A DNA stretch of 56,949 nucleotides from Candidatus Dormiibacterota bacterium. GTDB lineage: Bacteria > Chloroflexota > Dormibacteria > Dormibacterales > Dormibacteraceae. Positions 33,675 to 42,798 of the stretch are shown one piece after another (position 1 is the first letter of the stretch; every line of letters starts with the position of its first letter). The notes below the pieces were generated by a model. It had not been told where the DNA came from, ran no database searches, and saw only the letters and a list, made by a program, of their open reading frames with translations. The position numbers were made by a program, and so were the translations under genes. Where the stretch lies: the NCBI GenBank assembly GCA_003139695.1, contig PLJM01000021.1, forward strand, positions 1-56,949, written 5' to 3'.

Positions 33675-35522
33675 CTACTCGACTGTGACGCTTTTTGCCA
33701 AGTTCCTCGGCTGATCTACATCCTGGCCGAGCTCGACTGCCACGTGGTAGGCGAACAGCTGCAGCATCACCGTGTTCAGGATTGCGCCGGCCGCTTCTTC
33801 GACCGCGGGCATTACGAACACGTCCGTTGCGACGCCATCCAGTGAGTGGTCGCCTTCGGTCACGAGCGCGAGGACCGGGGCGCTGCGCGCAACGATCTCG
33901 TGCACGTTGCTGACCATCTTGTCTTTGGTCGCACTCGAGGTGCACACGGCGATGACAGGAAAATTCTCATCGAGCATCGCGATGGGGCCGTGTTTGAGCT
34001 CGCCACCGGTGACGCCTTCCGCGTGGATGTACGAAATCTCCTTGAGCTTGATTGCGCCCTCGAGGGCGATCGCGTATCCGAGCCCACGCCCCGTGTACAT
34101 GAAGTTGCGGTAGCGGCTGTACTTCTTGGCGATCTTCGCGATCTCGTTCTCGCGCGCGACGATCCCTTCCACGTGGTCCGGGAGCGCGCGCAAAGATTCG
34201 ACCAGCTCGTGACGCCGCTCCAGCGAAACGCGCCCGTGGACTGTTGCCATGCGCAGGCCGAGCAAGTACAGGCTGATGAGATGCGCGAGCAGAGTCTTGG
34301 TGGACGCGACTCCGATCTCAGGACCCGAGTGCAGGTAGATGGCGCCGTCAGCGTCGCGCGCGGCAGAGCTGGCGACGACGTTAGTAACCGCAACTGTCCG
34401 TGCCCCGCGCTGTTTCGCCTGGTGCAGTCCAACCAGCGTGTCGGCAGTCTCACCCGACTGCGTGAGCACTACGGCGAGCGAGCCATCCTCGGAAAATGTC
34501 GGGCGGCGATAGCGGAACTCCGAGGCGTCCATCGCCTTGGCCGGAATGCCTGCCCAATCCTCGATGATGTACTCCCCAACCATCGCCGCGTGAAGCGACG
34601 TGCCCATCCCGAGCAGGAGAACTTCGCGGTAGCGGCGCATCTCCTCATCGGGAACGTCGAACTCGCGGAACGTGACGATGCCGTCGTCGGTCAGCCTTCC
34701 ACGCATCGCATTGGCCACCGCCTCAGGCGATTCGTGAATCTCCTTCAGCATGAAGTGCCGGTAGCCGCCCTTCTGCGCCTGGCTCAGATCCCAGTCGACG
34801 TGGATCAGCTTGGGCTGGACGCTGACGCCATCGAGCGTTGAGACCTGCGCGCCGAGCGGAGTCACCGCGACCACCTCGCCTTCGCCGAGCACGAGCACGC
34901 GCTTGGTATAAGGGATGATCGCTGTGATGTCCGACGCGATGTAGTACTCGTGGTCGCCGAGTCCAACCACCAGCGGCGCGTTGAGCCGCGCCCCGATGAG
35001 GAGCTCCGGGTCGTCGGTCGAGAACATCGCCAGCGCGTAAGCACCGCGGATGCGCTTCAAGGCGGCGCGGACGGCGCTGAGGAAGTCCCCCTTGTAGTTG
35101 GCTTCGATCAGGTGAGGAACGACCTCGGTGTCGGTGTCCGAGGTGAACTCATGGCCCGCGGCTTGCAGCTCGGCCTTCAGCTCGGCGAAGTTTTCGATGA
35201 TGCCGTTGTGGACGACGAAGATCCGGTTGTGACAGTCGGTGTGCGGGTGGGCGTTGACGTAAGTCGGCTTCCCGTGGGTCGCCCAGCGCGTGTGGCCGAT
35301 CCCCAGCTTGCCAGTCGGCATGTTGGCCTTGAGCTTCTCGATCAGCATGTCCACCTTGGCCTCGGACTTGGTGATGCTCGTGTGGTTGGCCTTGCCGGCG
35401 GCCGGCATCTCCAGCACGGCGACGCCAGCCGAGTCGTAGCCGCGGTACTCGAGGCGCTTCAGGCTCTCCATCAGGATCGGAGTCGCCTCCTGGTCGCCGA
35501 GGTAGCCGATGATTCCGCACAT
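33675..35522 (-). CDS. glmS: Glutamine-fructose-6-phosphate aminotransferase GlmS
   Basis: This 615-residue enzyme makes glucosamine-6-phosphate, the first step to UDP-GlcNAc. The N-terminal glutaminase begins MCGIIGYLG with nucleophile Cys2 and contains GIGHTRWATHG; the two SIS isomerase domains follow (GMGTSLHAA, SQSGETADT, the C-terminal KSVTVE). A GGAG Shine-Dalgarno sequence precedes the ATG. No glmS ribozyme is recognisable in the roughly 80 bp upstream. It follows cdaR, so cell-wall precursor supply and c-di-AMP synthesis share a locus. Confidence 0.98.
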   Translation of the reverse strand: MCGIIGYLGDQEATPILMESLKRLEYRGYDSAGVAVLEMPAAGKANHTSITKSEAKVDMLIEKLKANMPTGKLGIGHTRWATHGKPTYVNAHPHTDCHNRIFVVHNGIIENFAELKAELQAAGHEFTSDTDTEVVPHLIEANYKGDFLSAVRAALKRIRGAYALAMFSTDDPELLIGARLNAPLVVGLGDHEYYIASDITAIIPYTKRVLVLGEGEVVAVTPLGAQVSTLDGVSVQPKLIHVDWDLSQAQKGGYRHFMLKEIHESPEAVANAMRGRLTDDGIVTFREFDVPDEEMRRYREVLLLGMGTSLHAAMVGEYIIEDWAGIPAKAMDASEFRYRRPTFSEDGSLAVVLTQSGETADTLVGLHQAKQRGARTVAVTNVVASSAARDADGAIYLHSGPEIGVASTKTLLAHLISLYLLGLRMATVHGRVSLERRHELVESLRALPDHVEGIVARENEIAKIAKKYSRYRNFMYTGRGLGYAIALEGAIKLKEISYIHAEGVTGGELKHGPIAMLDENFPVIAVCTSSATKDKMVSNVHEIVARSAPVLALVTEGDHSLDGVATDVFVMPAVEEAAGAILNTVMLQLFAYHVAVELGQDVDQPRNLAKSVTVE

Positions 35523-35605
35523 ATCTACAGAACTCCTACCCGGGGGTTATTTCGACGCATTCCATGGTGCAACGGACCCGGCCGGGTTCAGGTTACAGAA
35601 GGGGC

Positions 35606-36625
35606 CTAAGGAGAAGGTGTGGGAGAAGGTGTGGGCGAGGGCTGGGCCGTGGGGAAGCGCGAGATCGTGTACGTCACGCGGACTGTCTGTTGGGCCCCGG
35701 TGACGCCTGCCGGATAAGGGACCGTCACAGTGACCGCGAAAGTTGAGGTGTGGCCGCTCAGGTCGGCCCCGGGCAGGATCACGCTCGTGACGTTGAGGAG
35801 GATATCGGCCCGACCGATGACCACGCCAAAAATCGGGTTGAAGGAGATACCGGTGAGGTTGTAGCCGGCGGGCGGTTGGTGTATCGGTGGCGCCACCACA
35901 AACACCACCTGCTTTCTGGTCGTGGAGGTCGTGGCCAGCACCACGACCCCTACCGACGGCTGGTCCAACCCCGACGGTGGGACTGTTTTCGCGAAGTTCG
36001 TGCTGTCTACAGGCGTGCCGCCCTGGACCAGGGTAACCGGCAAGTTGCTGAAGTTGATTTTTTCGCCCCCTATCGGCGCGTTGACATCCACATATGCCTT
36101 CAAGTTGGGCAGGCCGTGGCTGTCGGTCTCCCAGCCCACGGGGCCGTCGAAGTTCACGACACACGACGTCGATGGGCACTCCGCCTGCGACTTTGTCACC
36201 AGCCACCCAGCGGCCGCAGCCGGCGGCCGCACCTGAACCGGGAGAGCGACCGTAGCGCGACGATCGACGTCAAGAACAAACGGGATCGACGGCGTCTGAA
36301 CGGTGACGTCCGAGGATACCGGCGTGACGATGAGGTTCACCTTCACTGCCGGACCTGGCTTGACCTTCGTCAGGTCGAAGCTGGCGGTCAGGCTGCTCGC
36401 GGTTACGGACTGAAGGGCGTCTGCCAGGCCGTTGACCCTGACAGTCACCTTCGTCGGTGCGTTGATGACGACCAGGTTGTCAGCCAGGTTGTTGTACTGA
36501 ATCGTGTTGATTGTCAACGTCTTGAAGGTGGACGGGTTCTGCGCGAAAGCGACAGCTCCTAACATCAAAACGGAAAGCCCAATCGCGAGCAGCTTGAGGC
36601 GCCAGCTTTCTGTAACCCAGCTCAC
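35606..36625 (-). CDS. cdaR: YbbR-domain protein CdaR
   Basis: This 339-residue membrane-anchored protein has one N-terminal transmembrane helix (about 9-28) followed by extracytoplasmic YbbR-type repeats and a low-complexity PSPTPSPTPSP tail. CdaR is known to regulate the diadenylate cyclase CdaA in Firmicutes; the start here overlaps the cdaA stop by 4 nt, supporting a complex. The Ser/Thr/Pro tail may span or contact the cell wall. Confidence 0.88.
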   Translation of the reverse strand: MSWVTESWRLKLLAIGLSVLMLGAVAFAQNPSTFKTLTINTIQYNNLADNLVVINAPTKVTVRVNGLADALQSVTASSLTASFDLTKVKPGPAVKVNLIVTPVSSDVTVQTPSIPFVLDVDRRATVALPVQVRPPAAAAGWLVTKSQAECPSTSCVVNFDGPVGWETDSHGLPNLKAYVDVNAPIGGEKINFSNLPVTLVQGGTPVDSTNFAKTVPPSGLDQPSVGVVVLATTSTTRKQVVFVVAPPIHQPPAGYNLTGISFNPIFGVVIGRADILLNVTSVILPGADLSGHTSTFAVTVTVPYPAGVTGAQQTVRVTYTISRFPTAQPSPTPSPTPSP

Positions 36626-37455
36626 TTTCGCCGGCCCAGGAATCCGTTTCCGTTCGACAGTGGCCCCGGAACCTTGACGCTGACGACGCGACGAAGACCG
36701 TCGCCATCCAGATTCCGTATGATCTTGCCTTCTTCTACCACCGATATTGCACCCGTCTCTTCAGACACTACGAGCACGAGCGCGTCCGATGCCAGCGACA
36801 GGCCGAGCGCCGCGCGATGCCGAGTGCCCAACCGCTCTCTCACCAAGCCCTCTTCGGGCAGGGGCAAGAGGCATCCGGCGGCGATAATCCGGTTGCCGCG
36901 CACAATGACGGCTCCGTCGTGCAGCGGGGAGTGTGGATAAAAGATCGACTGAAGAAACTCGGCCGAGATCTCGCCATTGATCTTCACACCGGTGGCCGCA
37001 TAGTCCTCCAGACCGACGTCCCGTTCGAAGGCGATGAGGGCCCCGATTTTGCGGGCGCTCAAGCGCTCGACCGCGCGGATCGACTCCGAGATGGCCTGGC
37101 TGTAAAGGCTCGTGCTGTAGCTGGAGAGCGGCCGGCCAAGCGTGCCGAGGCGGCCGATCTGGTCCAGCGCTCGTCTCAGCTCGGGCTGGAACATGACGAT
37201 GACGCCAATCAGGATGAAGAAGCCGGCATTCTTGAAGAGCCAGCTCAACAAGACCAGGTTCAGCTGGGTGGCCAGCACGCCCACCACGGCGAGAAGGACG
37301 AGGCCGACCAGGATCTGGGTGCCTTGCGTGCCCCGCAGCAGGCGCAGCAGCTGATACACAACAAACGCGACTACGGCCACGTCGATCACCTCGACCCAGC
37401 CGAGGTGGTGGACCACCTCATTTAGCTGCCGCAGGAAATCCGTTATCGCCGTCAC
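36622..37455 (-). CDS. cdaA: Diadenylate cyclase CdaA
   Basis: This 277-residue membrane enzyme makes c-di-AMP from two ATP. Three N-terminal hydrophobic segments (about 22-40, 47-63 and 68-88) precede the DAC domain, with catalytic DGA at 180-182 (SPLHDGAVIV) and RHR at 212-214 (GTRHRAALG). GTG at 37455 overlaps the argF stop (GTGA). The operon is argF-cdaA-cdaR-glmS, where Firmicutes usually have cdaA-cdaR-glmM. Confidence 0.96.
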   Translation of the reverse strand: MTAITDFLRQLNEVVHHLGWVEVIDVAVVAFVVYQLLRLLRGTQGTQILVGLVLLAVVGVLATQLNLVLLSWLFKNAGFFILIGVIVMFQPELRRALDQIGRLGTLGRPLSSYSTSLYSQAISESIRAVERLSARKIGALIAFERDVGLEDYAATGVKINGEISAEFLQSIFYPHSPLHDGAVIVRGNRIIAAGCLLPLPEEGLVRERLGTRHRAALGLSLASDALVLVVSEETGAISVVEEGKIIRNLDGDGLRRVVSVKVPGPLSNGNGFLGRRK

Positions 37456-38387
37456 GGTGCAGCTCCGAAAAGCTGGGCCATCAGCGCCATCTGGGCGTAC
37501 AGGCGGTTGGCCGCCTGCTGGAAGACGACCGAGCGCCGGCCGTCGATGACCTCGTCGGTCACCTCCTCACCCCGGTGGGCCGGAAGGCAATGCATGAAAA
37601 CAGCGTCCGGCGCTGCGTCCATCACCGCCCGGTTGACCTGGTAGCCGGCAAACGCCTTGCGCCTCACCTCTCGCTCGCTTTCCTGCCCCATCGACGCCCA
37701 CACGTCTGTATAAATGGCTGTCGCGACAGCCGCGTCCGCGACGTCTGTGCTCAGGGTAACCCCGGATCCCCTGTTACTTGCCGGTAGGCGACCATCCACG
37801 ATATCGGCCGGAGGGGCGTAACCAGGCGGCGTGATCACGGTCAGGGAGAAGCCCATGCGCTCCGCGGCTTCCATGAGAGAGACAGCGATGTTGTTGCCAT
37901 CGCCGATGTACACGACCTTTTGCTGCGCCAGCGAGCCACTTACCTCCTCGAGCGTCATGAGGTCGGCCAGGATCTGGCAGGGGTGTGAACGATTGGTCAA
38001 TGCGTTGATCACCGGCCTTTCCGAAGCGGCGGCAAGCTCGAGCAGGTCCGCATGTGAGCGCAAACGTGCGACCACCCCGTCCACGTAACTGTCGAGCACC
38101 CGGGCAGCGTCACCGACCGTCTCCCTGACGCCCAGCTGGACGTCCTGCTCGGTCAGGTACGTCACCCCACCGCCAAGGCGCCCGATCCCCACCTCGAACG
38201 AGACCCTCGTTCTGTGCGAGGGCTTTTGAAAGAGCAGGGCGATGTGGCGGCCCTCGAGGGGCCGCCCGGTCCACCGGCCGGCTTTGATCGCATGAGCGAG
38301 GTCGAGCAGCTCGCGGAGCTCGGCCGGCTCGAGATCGGCGACGTCGAGGAAGTCGCGGCCTGAAAGAGCGCCCACAGAAGGGATCAT
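37452..38387 (-). CDS. argF: Ornithine carbamoyltransferase
   Basis: This 311-residue enzyme of arginine biosynthesis or catabolism condenses carbamoyl phosphate and ornithine. The carbamoyl-phosphate loop reads KPSHRTR (55-61), where STRTR is commonest, so position 58 is His rather than Thr. HPCQILADL and the ornithine-binding HCLPAHRGEE are intact. It is coupled to cdaA through a GTGA overlap, without other arg genes nearby. Confidence 0.93.
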   Translation of the reverse strand: MIPSVGALSGRDFLDVADLEPAELRELLDLAHAIKAGRWTGRPLEGRHIALLFQKPSHRTRVSFEVGIGRLGGGVTYLTEQDVQLGVRETVGDAARVLDSYVDGVVARLRSHADLLELAAASERPVINALTNRSHPCQILADLMTLEEVSGSLAQQKVVYIGDGNNIAVSLMEAAERMGFSLTVITPPGYAPPADIVDGRLPASNRGSGVTLSTDVADAAVATAIYTDVWASMGQESEREVRRKAFAGYQVNRAVMDAAPDAVFMHCLPAHRGEEVTDEVIDGRRSVVFQQAANRLYAQMALMAQLFGAAP

Positions 38388-38401
38388 GATGCCGCGCCCG
38401 G

Positions 38402-38938
38402 CTACAGGCGCGGTTCGATCAGCTCCCCGGCCATTACGTCCCTAACCGCCAGGTCGCGGACCGAGTCGAATTCCGGGAGGCGGCCGCGCAGTTTCGCGTC
38501 ATCCCGCAAGCGGAGGATGAGGTCTCTACACGCCACGGGCTGCAGTCCGAACTGCGCCGGCTTGAACCCGACCGCAGGCTCGTTGCGGAACTGAATAGTC
38601 AGGCGGTCGGTCAGGTGGAGGTCGGGCCAGGAGTCGGGGTCGGCCAGCGTGACCGTCTCCATGCGGTTCCAAACCGCCCTGATCTCGTGCCTTCCCTGGA
38701 TGATCACAATCCTGTCGCGGAAGAGGCCAAGCCGTCCGAGGGGCCAGGATCGAAGTTTCAGCGCAGCCGAGGCGGTCACAGCAGCTGCGGCGATCGAACC
38801 CGCCGCCAGGGCAATCGACGCAACCCAGCCGCCAGGCAGGCGCGCAGCGCCGGCAGCCAGAAGCGCGAAGAGCAGCGCGAAGGCAAGTCCTGAAGCCCCC
38901 AGGGTCACCATCGGCCGGCGCGACCGTACGTAGATCAT
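38402..38938 (-). CDS. Membrane protein with C-terminal PH-like domain, unknown function
   Basis: This 178-residue protein has two hydrophobic segments (about 11-30 and 37-58), then a cytoplasmic region (about 65-178) with the strand-rich pattern of bacterial PH-like domains (LGLFRDRIVIIQGRHEIRAVW, LHLTDRLTIQFRNEP). Function is unknown. It lies 14 nt upstream of argF and divergent from the acyl-CoA ligase, so it probably heads the argF-cdaA operon. Confidence 0.65.
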   Translation of the reverse strand: MIYVRSRRPMVTLGASGLAFALLFALLAAGAARLPGGWVASIALAAGSIAAAAVTASAALKLRSWPLGRLGLFRDRIVIIQGRHEIRAVWNRMETVTLADPDSWPDLHLTDRLTIQFRNEPAVGFKPAQFGLQPVACRDLILRLRDDAKLRGRLPEFDSVRDLAVRDVMAGELIEPRL

Positions 38939-39055
38939 CGACGCCCCACCATCGGTAGTTTAGGCTCCCCCGTGACATGCGACCCCCCTGGGCTGCATGA
39001 TGTTTTGGACCCCTAATCGAATGTCCGGGGTGCCAGAGGAATAGGAGTGGAACAC

Positions 39056-40936
39056 ATGGACGTAATGACCCAGCGCGCGGACATCGACGCCGCTGTTTCG
39101 GGCAAGACCGTATGCACGATCTTCGGCGAGGCGGCCAAGAAGTGGGCCGATCTTCCTGCCCTCCGCTGGAAGCGGGACGGCGAATGGCAGAGCCTTGACT
39201 GGAAGGGATACCGGGCTGAGGTCGCAGCGGTCGCGATGGGGCTCAGAGCTCTCGGCTTTGGGCCCGGGCAGTTCGGCTTGATCATGGCGCGCAATGTGCC
39301 AGAGCACGTGATCGCCGACCTGGGCATCGTCCACGCGGGGGGGGCCGCAGTCAGCGTTTACAACACGCTTGCGCCCGAGCAGGTCGAGTATCTCGCCAAT
39401 CATTCCGAAGCCACGGTTGCCTTCGTCGAAGACGAAGCCTTCCTCGCCAAGTTCCTCGAGATTCGATCTTCGACGCCTAAGCTGCGCCACCTCATCCTCA
39501 TTCGAGGCGAGGCTCCTGAAGGCGTGCTGTCGTGGGATTCGCTGGTCGCCGAGGGCCGCGCCACATATGAGCGCGATCCGGCCGCGTTCGAGGCGGCCGC
39601 TCGCGCGGTGGGTCCTGAAGACACCGTCGGCCTGATTTACACCTCAGGCACAACCGGCGCACCGAAGGGGGTGGTGTACTCTCACAACAACATCGTTTGG
39701 ACCCTGGAGTCAGCCCGCAGGGTCCTGGAGCTGCACAACGAGAAGCTGGTGAGCTACCTGCCCCTCGCTCACGTCGCGGAGCGCTTCACCTCGCAGTGGG
39801 GAAGCATCTACAACGGGCACGAGGTTTACCTGTGCCCCGACGTCGCCGAGCTGTTGCCCTATCTGCTCGAGGCCAGGCCGACAGCGTTTGTCGGAGTGCC
39901 TCGGGTTTGGGAGAAGCTCATGGCCGGCATCAATGCGGGCCTCGGCGCCGAACCCGACGAGGCCAAGCGCCAGATGGCGCAGGGAGCGCTGGCGGCCTCC
40001 ATGCAGGCATACCGCTTGCGGCGTGATGGTCAGCCTGTGCCGGCCGAGCTGAGCGCGGTGGTCGAGCAGGCGCAGCCGCTGTTCATGTTGCTCCGCTCCA
40101 AGGTCGGCCTCGACCGCTGCCATCTGGCCGTCACCAGCACTGCGCCCTGCAGGCCCGAGGTGCATGAGTTCTGGGCATCGCTCGGCATGCCGCTGTACGA
40201 GGTGTGGGGCATGAGCGAGCTCACAGGGCCCGCAACAACGGTGCCCAAGAACGATCACCGCGCGCCGTCCGTCGGCGTGCCGATGCCGGGAGTCGAGGCG
40301 CGCCTCGGTGAGGATGGAGAGCTATTGATTCGCGGCGGGAACGTGATGGTCGGTTACTACCGCGACCCGGAAAAGACGGCTGAGGCGATCGACTCCGACG
40401 GTTGGGTGCACAGCGGCGACATCGCAGAGCTCGGGTCGGACGGTCACTACCGGATCGTCGACAGGAAGAAGGAGCTCATCATCACTTCCTCCGGCAAGAA
40501 CATCTCGCCCGCGAATCTGGAGGCGGTGGCCAAGTCGAGCCCGATCATCGGGCAGGCCGTCGCCATCGGCGACGGTCACAGCTTCATCACCGTGCTCGTT
40601 GTGCTGGATCCGCAGGTTGCCCCCATGTGGGCGAAGGCGCACGGGATCTCGTCCACGTCAATGGCCGAGCTGGCCGAGCATCCTTCGACGATCGCCGAAG
40701 TCCGGCGCGCGCTCACAGTCGCCAACACTCACCTGTCGCGGATCGAGCAGTTCAAGAGGTTCACGATCCTGCCGGCCGAATGGTCGCCGGAGTCGGAAGA
40801 GCTGACACCGACGATGAAGCTGAAGCGGCGCATCATCCATGCCAAGTACAAGGACCAGGTCGAAGCCATGTACGCCGATCCGCCGGGAGGCCATTCTGTG
40901 GACGCCGAGCACAACGGGAGCGTGGCTAAGGGCTAG
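39056..40936 (+). CDS. fadD: Long-chain fatty acyl-CoA synthetase (AMP-forming)
   Basis: This 626-residue ANL-superfamily ligase activates fatty acids with ATP and CoA. The P-loop is YTSGTTGAPKG (about 192-202), the A5 motif is YEVWGMSEL and the hinge region is DRKKELIITSSGKNISP, of the long-chain (bubblegum/FACS) subgroup. The ATG at 39056 is preferred: AGGAG at 39043-39047 is 8 nt upstream. Its TAG shares a CTAG with the convergent ribbon-helix-helix-like gene. No other fatty-acid genes are adjacent. Confidence 0.93.
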   Translation: MDVMTQRADIDAAVSGKTVCTIFGEAAKKWADLPALRWKRDGEWQSLDWKGYRAEVAAVAMGLRALGFGPGQFGLIMARNVPEHVIADLGIVHAGGAAVSVYNTLAPEQVEYLANHSEATVAFVEDEAFLAKFLEIRSSTPKLRHLILIRGEAPEGVLSWDSLVAEGRATYERDPAAFEAAARAVGPEDTVGLIYTSGTTGAPKGVVYSHNNIVWTLESARRVLELHNEKLVSYLPLAHVAERFTSQWGSIYNGHEVYLCPDVAELLPYLLEARPTAFVGVPRVWEKLMAGINAGLGAEPDEAKRQMAQGALAASMQAYRLRRDGQPVPAELSAVVEQAQPLFMLLRSKVGLDRCHLAVTSTAPCRPEVHEFWASLGMPLYEVWGMSELTGPATTVPKNDHRAPSVGVPMPGVEARLGEDGELLIRGGNVMVGYYRDPEKTAEAIDSDGWVHSGDIAELGSDGHYRIVDRKKELIITSSGKNISPANLEAVAKSSPIIGQAVAIGDGHSFITVLVVLDPQVAPMWAKAHGISSTSMAELAEHPSTIAEVRRALTVANTHLSRIEQFKRFTILPAEWSPESEELTPTMKLKRRIIHAKYKDQVEAMYADPPGGHSVDAEHNGSVAKG

Positions 40937-41124
40937 GCCCGCGACCTCTTCGCGGTTCGCGATGCCGCAGGCTTGGCCGACAGCACGGCTTCGGTGAAAA
41001 GCCTGCTGGCGAGCCGGCTCCTGGGCTCGCCGGTACGGTTCGCCAGCGTGACCAGACGCTCGACGACGCGAGGCTCCACGCTCAGCCTGTACAGCTGCTT
41101 GACGACTGGGGTCTTGTCCTTCAT
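40933..41124 (-). CDS. Small ribbon-helix-helix-like protein
   Basis: This 63-residue basic protein has an N-terminal strand-like KQLYRLSVEP, helices VVERLVTLANRTG and RSRLASRLFTEAVL and a basic tail, the pattern of CopG/MetJ-type ribbon-helix-helix DNA-binding proteins. The ATG at 41124 has a strong GGAGG site 5 nt upstream. No toxin-like partner is adjacent. DNA binding is inferred. Confidence 0.65.
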   Translation of the reverse strand: MKDKTPVVKQLYRLSVEPRVVERLVTLANRTGEPRSRLASRLFTEAVLSAKPAASRTAKRSRA

Positions 41125-41238
41125 TCGATCCTCCTGCAAACCTCTTGATGGAATGGACGAGTCGCATAGGATTCTCAAGGCCGCTCGCTATAGCGCCAAC
41201 CCAGCCTGTTAACGCGAAATGGAGGATGGCCGACCCGA

Positions 41239-42609
41239 ATGCAAGCAACGGCACCGATCGATCGCGGCCGGTTGACTGATCTTCTCGAGCGCGAGCGCGC
41301 GAATTACAAGGAGCGCAACCCTCGCTCCTTCGCTGCGTACAACGGAGCCAATCACCTCTTTGGACGCGTTCCGATGACCTGGATGAACAAAGCGGCAGGC
41401 GGCTTTCCCCTCTACGCCGCGAAAGCCCAAGGTGCACGAGTTGAGGACATCGATGGGCACCTGCTCATCGACTTCTGCCTTGGTGACACCGGCGCCATGG
41501 CCGGCCATTCGCCCAAACCCATGGTCGATGCAGTGGTCGAGCAGATCGCGGTCAAAGGCGGCGTGACCACGATGATGCCCACGGCCGATGCAGATTGGGT
41601 CGGCACGGAGCTGACGCGGCGTTTCGGCCTGCCCTTCTGGAGCTTCTCGCTGACCGCAACCGACGCCAACCGGTGGGCGATCCGGCTCGCTCGCGCCATC
41701 ACCGGGCGCCCGAAGATCCTGTTCAACAGCTACTGCTATCACGGCACCGTCGACGAGTCGCTGATCGTCGTCGGCCCCAACGGCCATGGCACCAATCGCG
41801 AGGGAAACGTCGGGGCACCCTCTGATGTCACGACGACCAGCAGGGTCGCCGAGTACAACGATCTCGAAGGCTTGGAACGCGAGCTGGCCAACGGCGACGT
41901 AGCCGCCGTGCTGATGGAGCCGGCCCTCACCAACATGGGCATCGTGCTGCCACACGACGGATATCTCGCCGGGGTCAGAGCGCTCACGAAGAAATACGAG
42001 ACTCTTCTGATCAACGACGAGACGCACACCTTCTCGGCAGGGCCGGGTGGTGCGACGCGCGCCTGGGGACTGACCCCAGACATGCTGACAATCGGCAAAG
42101 CGATCGCTGGAGGCATCCCGGTCGGTGCCTACGGAATGTCCAATGAGCTCGCCCACCATCTCGCCAATCGAAGCGACCTCGACATGGTCGATGTGGGTGG
42201 TGTCGGCGGTACCCTGGCCGGCAATCCGGTCTCCATTGCCGCGGCCCGCGCGACACTCGAGCACGTCCTGACCGACAAGGCGTTCGAGGCGATGATCTCG
42301 CTCAGCACCCGCTTTACAGCCGGCGTGCAGCAAGTGATCGATAAGAATGAGCTGCCCTGGTCGGTGAGCCAGCTGGGCGCGCGAACCGAGTACCGCTTCA
42401 CTTCGCCGCCGCCCTCGAACGGAACCGAGTCACATGCAGTGACCGACGGCGAGCTCGAGGACTACCTACATGTGTACCTGGCGAACCGCGGGATCCTGAT
42501 GACCCCATTCCACAACATGGCGCTGATGTCGCCGGCGACGACCAAAGAGGACGTGGACCGGCACCACGAGGTGTTCAGCGAAGCGGTGGGCGAACTAGCC
42601 GGCGCCTGA
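41239..42609 (+). CDS. Class III aminotransferase, glutamate-1-semialdehyde aminomutase-like
   Basis: This 456-residue PLP-dependent fold type I aminotransferase carries the PLP lysine in LTIGKAIAGGIPVGAYG, the aspartate pairing with the pyridine nitrogen in LINDETHTF, and the phosphate-cup region SLTATDANRWAIRLAR, where the SGSEA motif of GSA aminomutases is changed. Its extra length and altered motif suggest an amino-acid or polyamine aminotransferase rather than HemL; no hem genes are near. The ATG at 41239 is used, although the GGAGG at 41221 is rather far (13 nt). Confidence 0.85.
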   Translation: MQATAPIDRGRLTDLLERERANYKERNPRSFAAYNGANHLFGRVPMTWMNKAAGGFPLYAAKAQGARVEDIDGHLLIDFCLGDTGAMAGHSPKPMVDAVVEQIAVKGGVTTMMPTADADWVGTELTRRFGLPFWSFSLTATDANRWAIRLARAITGRPKILFNSYCYHGTVDESLIVVGPNGHGTNREGNVGAPSDVTTTSRVAEYNDLEGLERELANGDVAAVLMEPALTNMGIVLPHDGYLAGVRALTKKYETLLINDETHTFSAGPGGATRAWGLTPDMLTIGKAIAGGIPVGAYGMSNELAHHLANRSDLDMVDVGGVGGTLAGNPVSIAAARATLEHVLTDKAFEAMISLSTRFTAGVQQVIDKNELPWSVSQLGARTEYRFTSPPPSNGTESHAVTDGELEDYLHVYLANRGILMTPFHNMALMSPATTKEDVDRHHEVFSEAVGELAGA

Positions 42610-42798
42610 GGCGAAGTATGAGAAAGGACCAGTCGGTCCTCTCTCATCGAGCGTGCGGCTTCGCCGCAGGCTCTGCTCTCTCCCCCGGGATGGGATTCAT
42701 TACGAACTAGTTTCTCAACGCGGCGATTAGGAGTGATGGAGACAAAGTCATGGCCGGGGGGACCCCGGCCAACACTGCCAGGCTGGCAAAGGGGTCGA
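42610..42798. terminator. Convergent spacer with three strong hairpins
   Basis: Between convergent genes lie TGAGA-AGGACC/GGTCCT-TCTCA (42619-42646), GGCCGGGG/CCCCGGCC with a 3-nt loop (42752-42770) and TGCCA/TGGCA (42776-42788). None is followed by a good U-tract in either direction. They may act as processing or termination structures. Confidence 0.35.

Noticed and set aside
35523..35605. glmS ribozyme/riboswitch
   Set aside because: The roughly 80-nt spacer is too short and has no recognisable ribozyme core.
41239..42609. hemL (glutamate-1-semialdehyde aminomutase)
   Set aside because: The protein is longer than HemL, lacks the SGSEA motif and has no haem genes nearby; the general class III aminotransferase call is safer.
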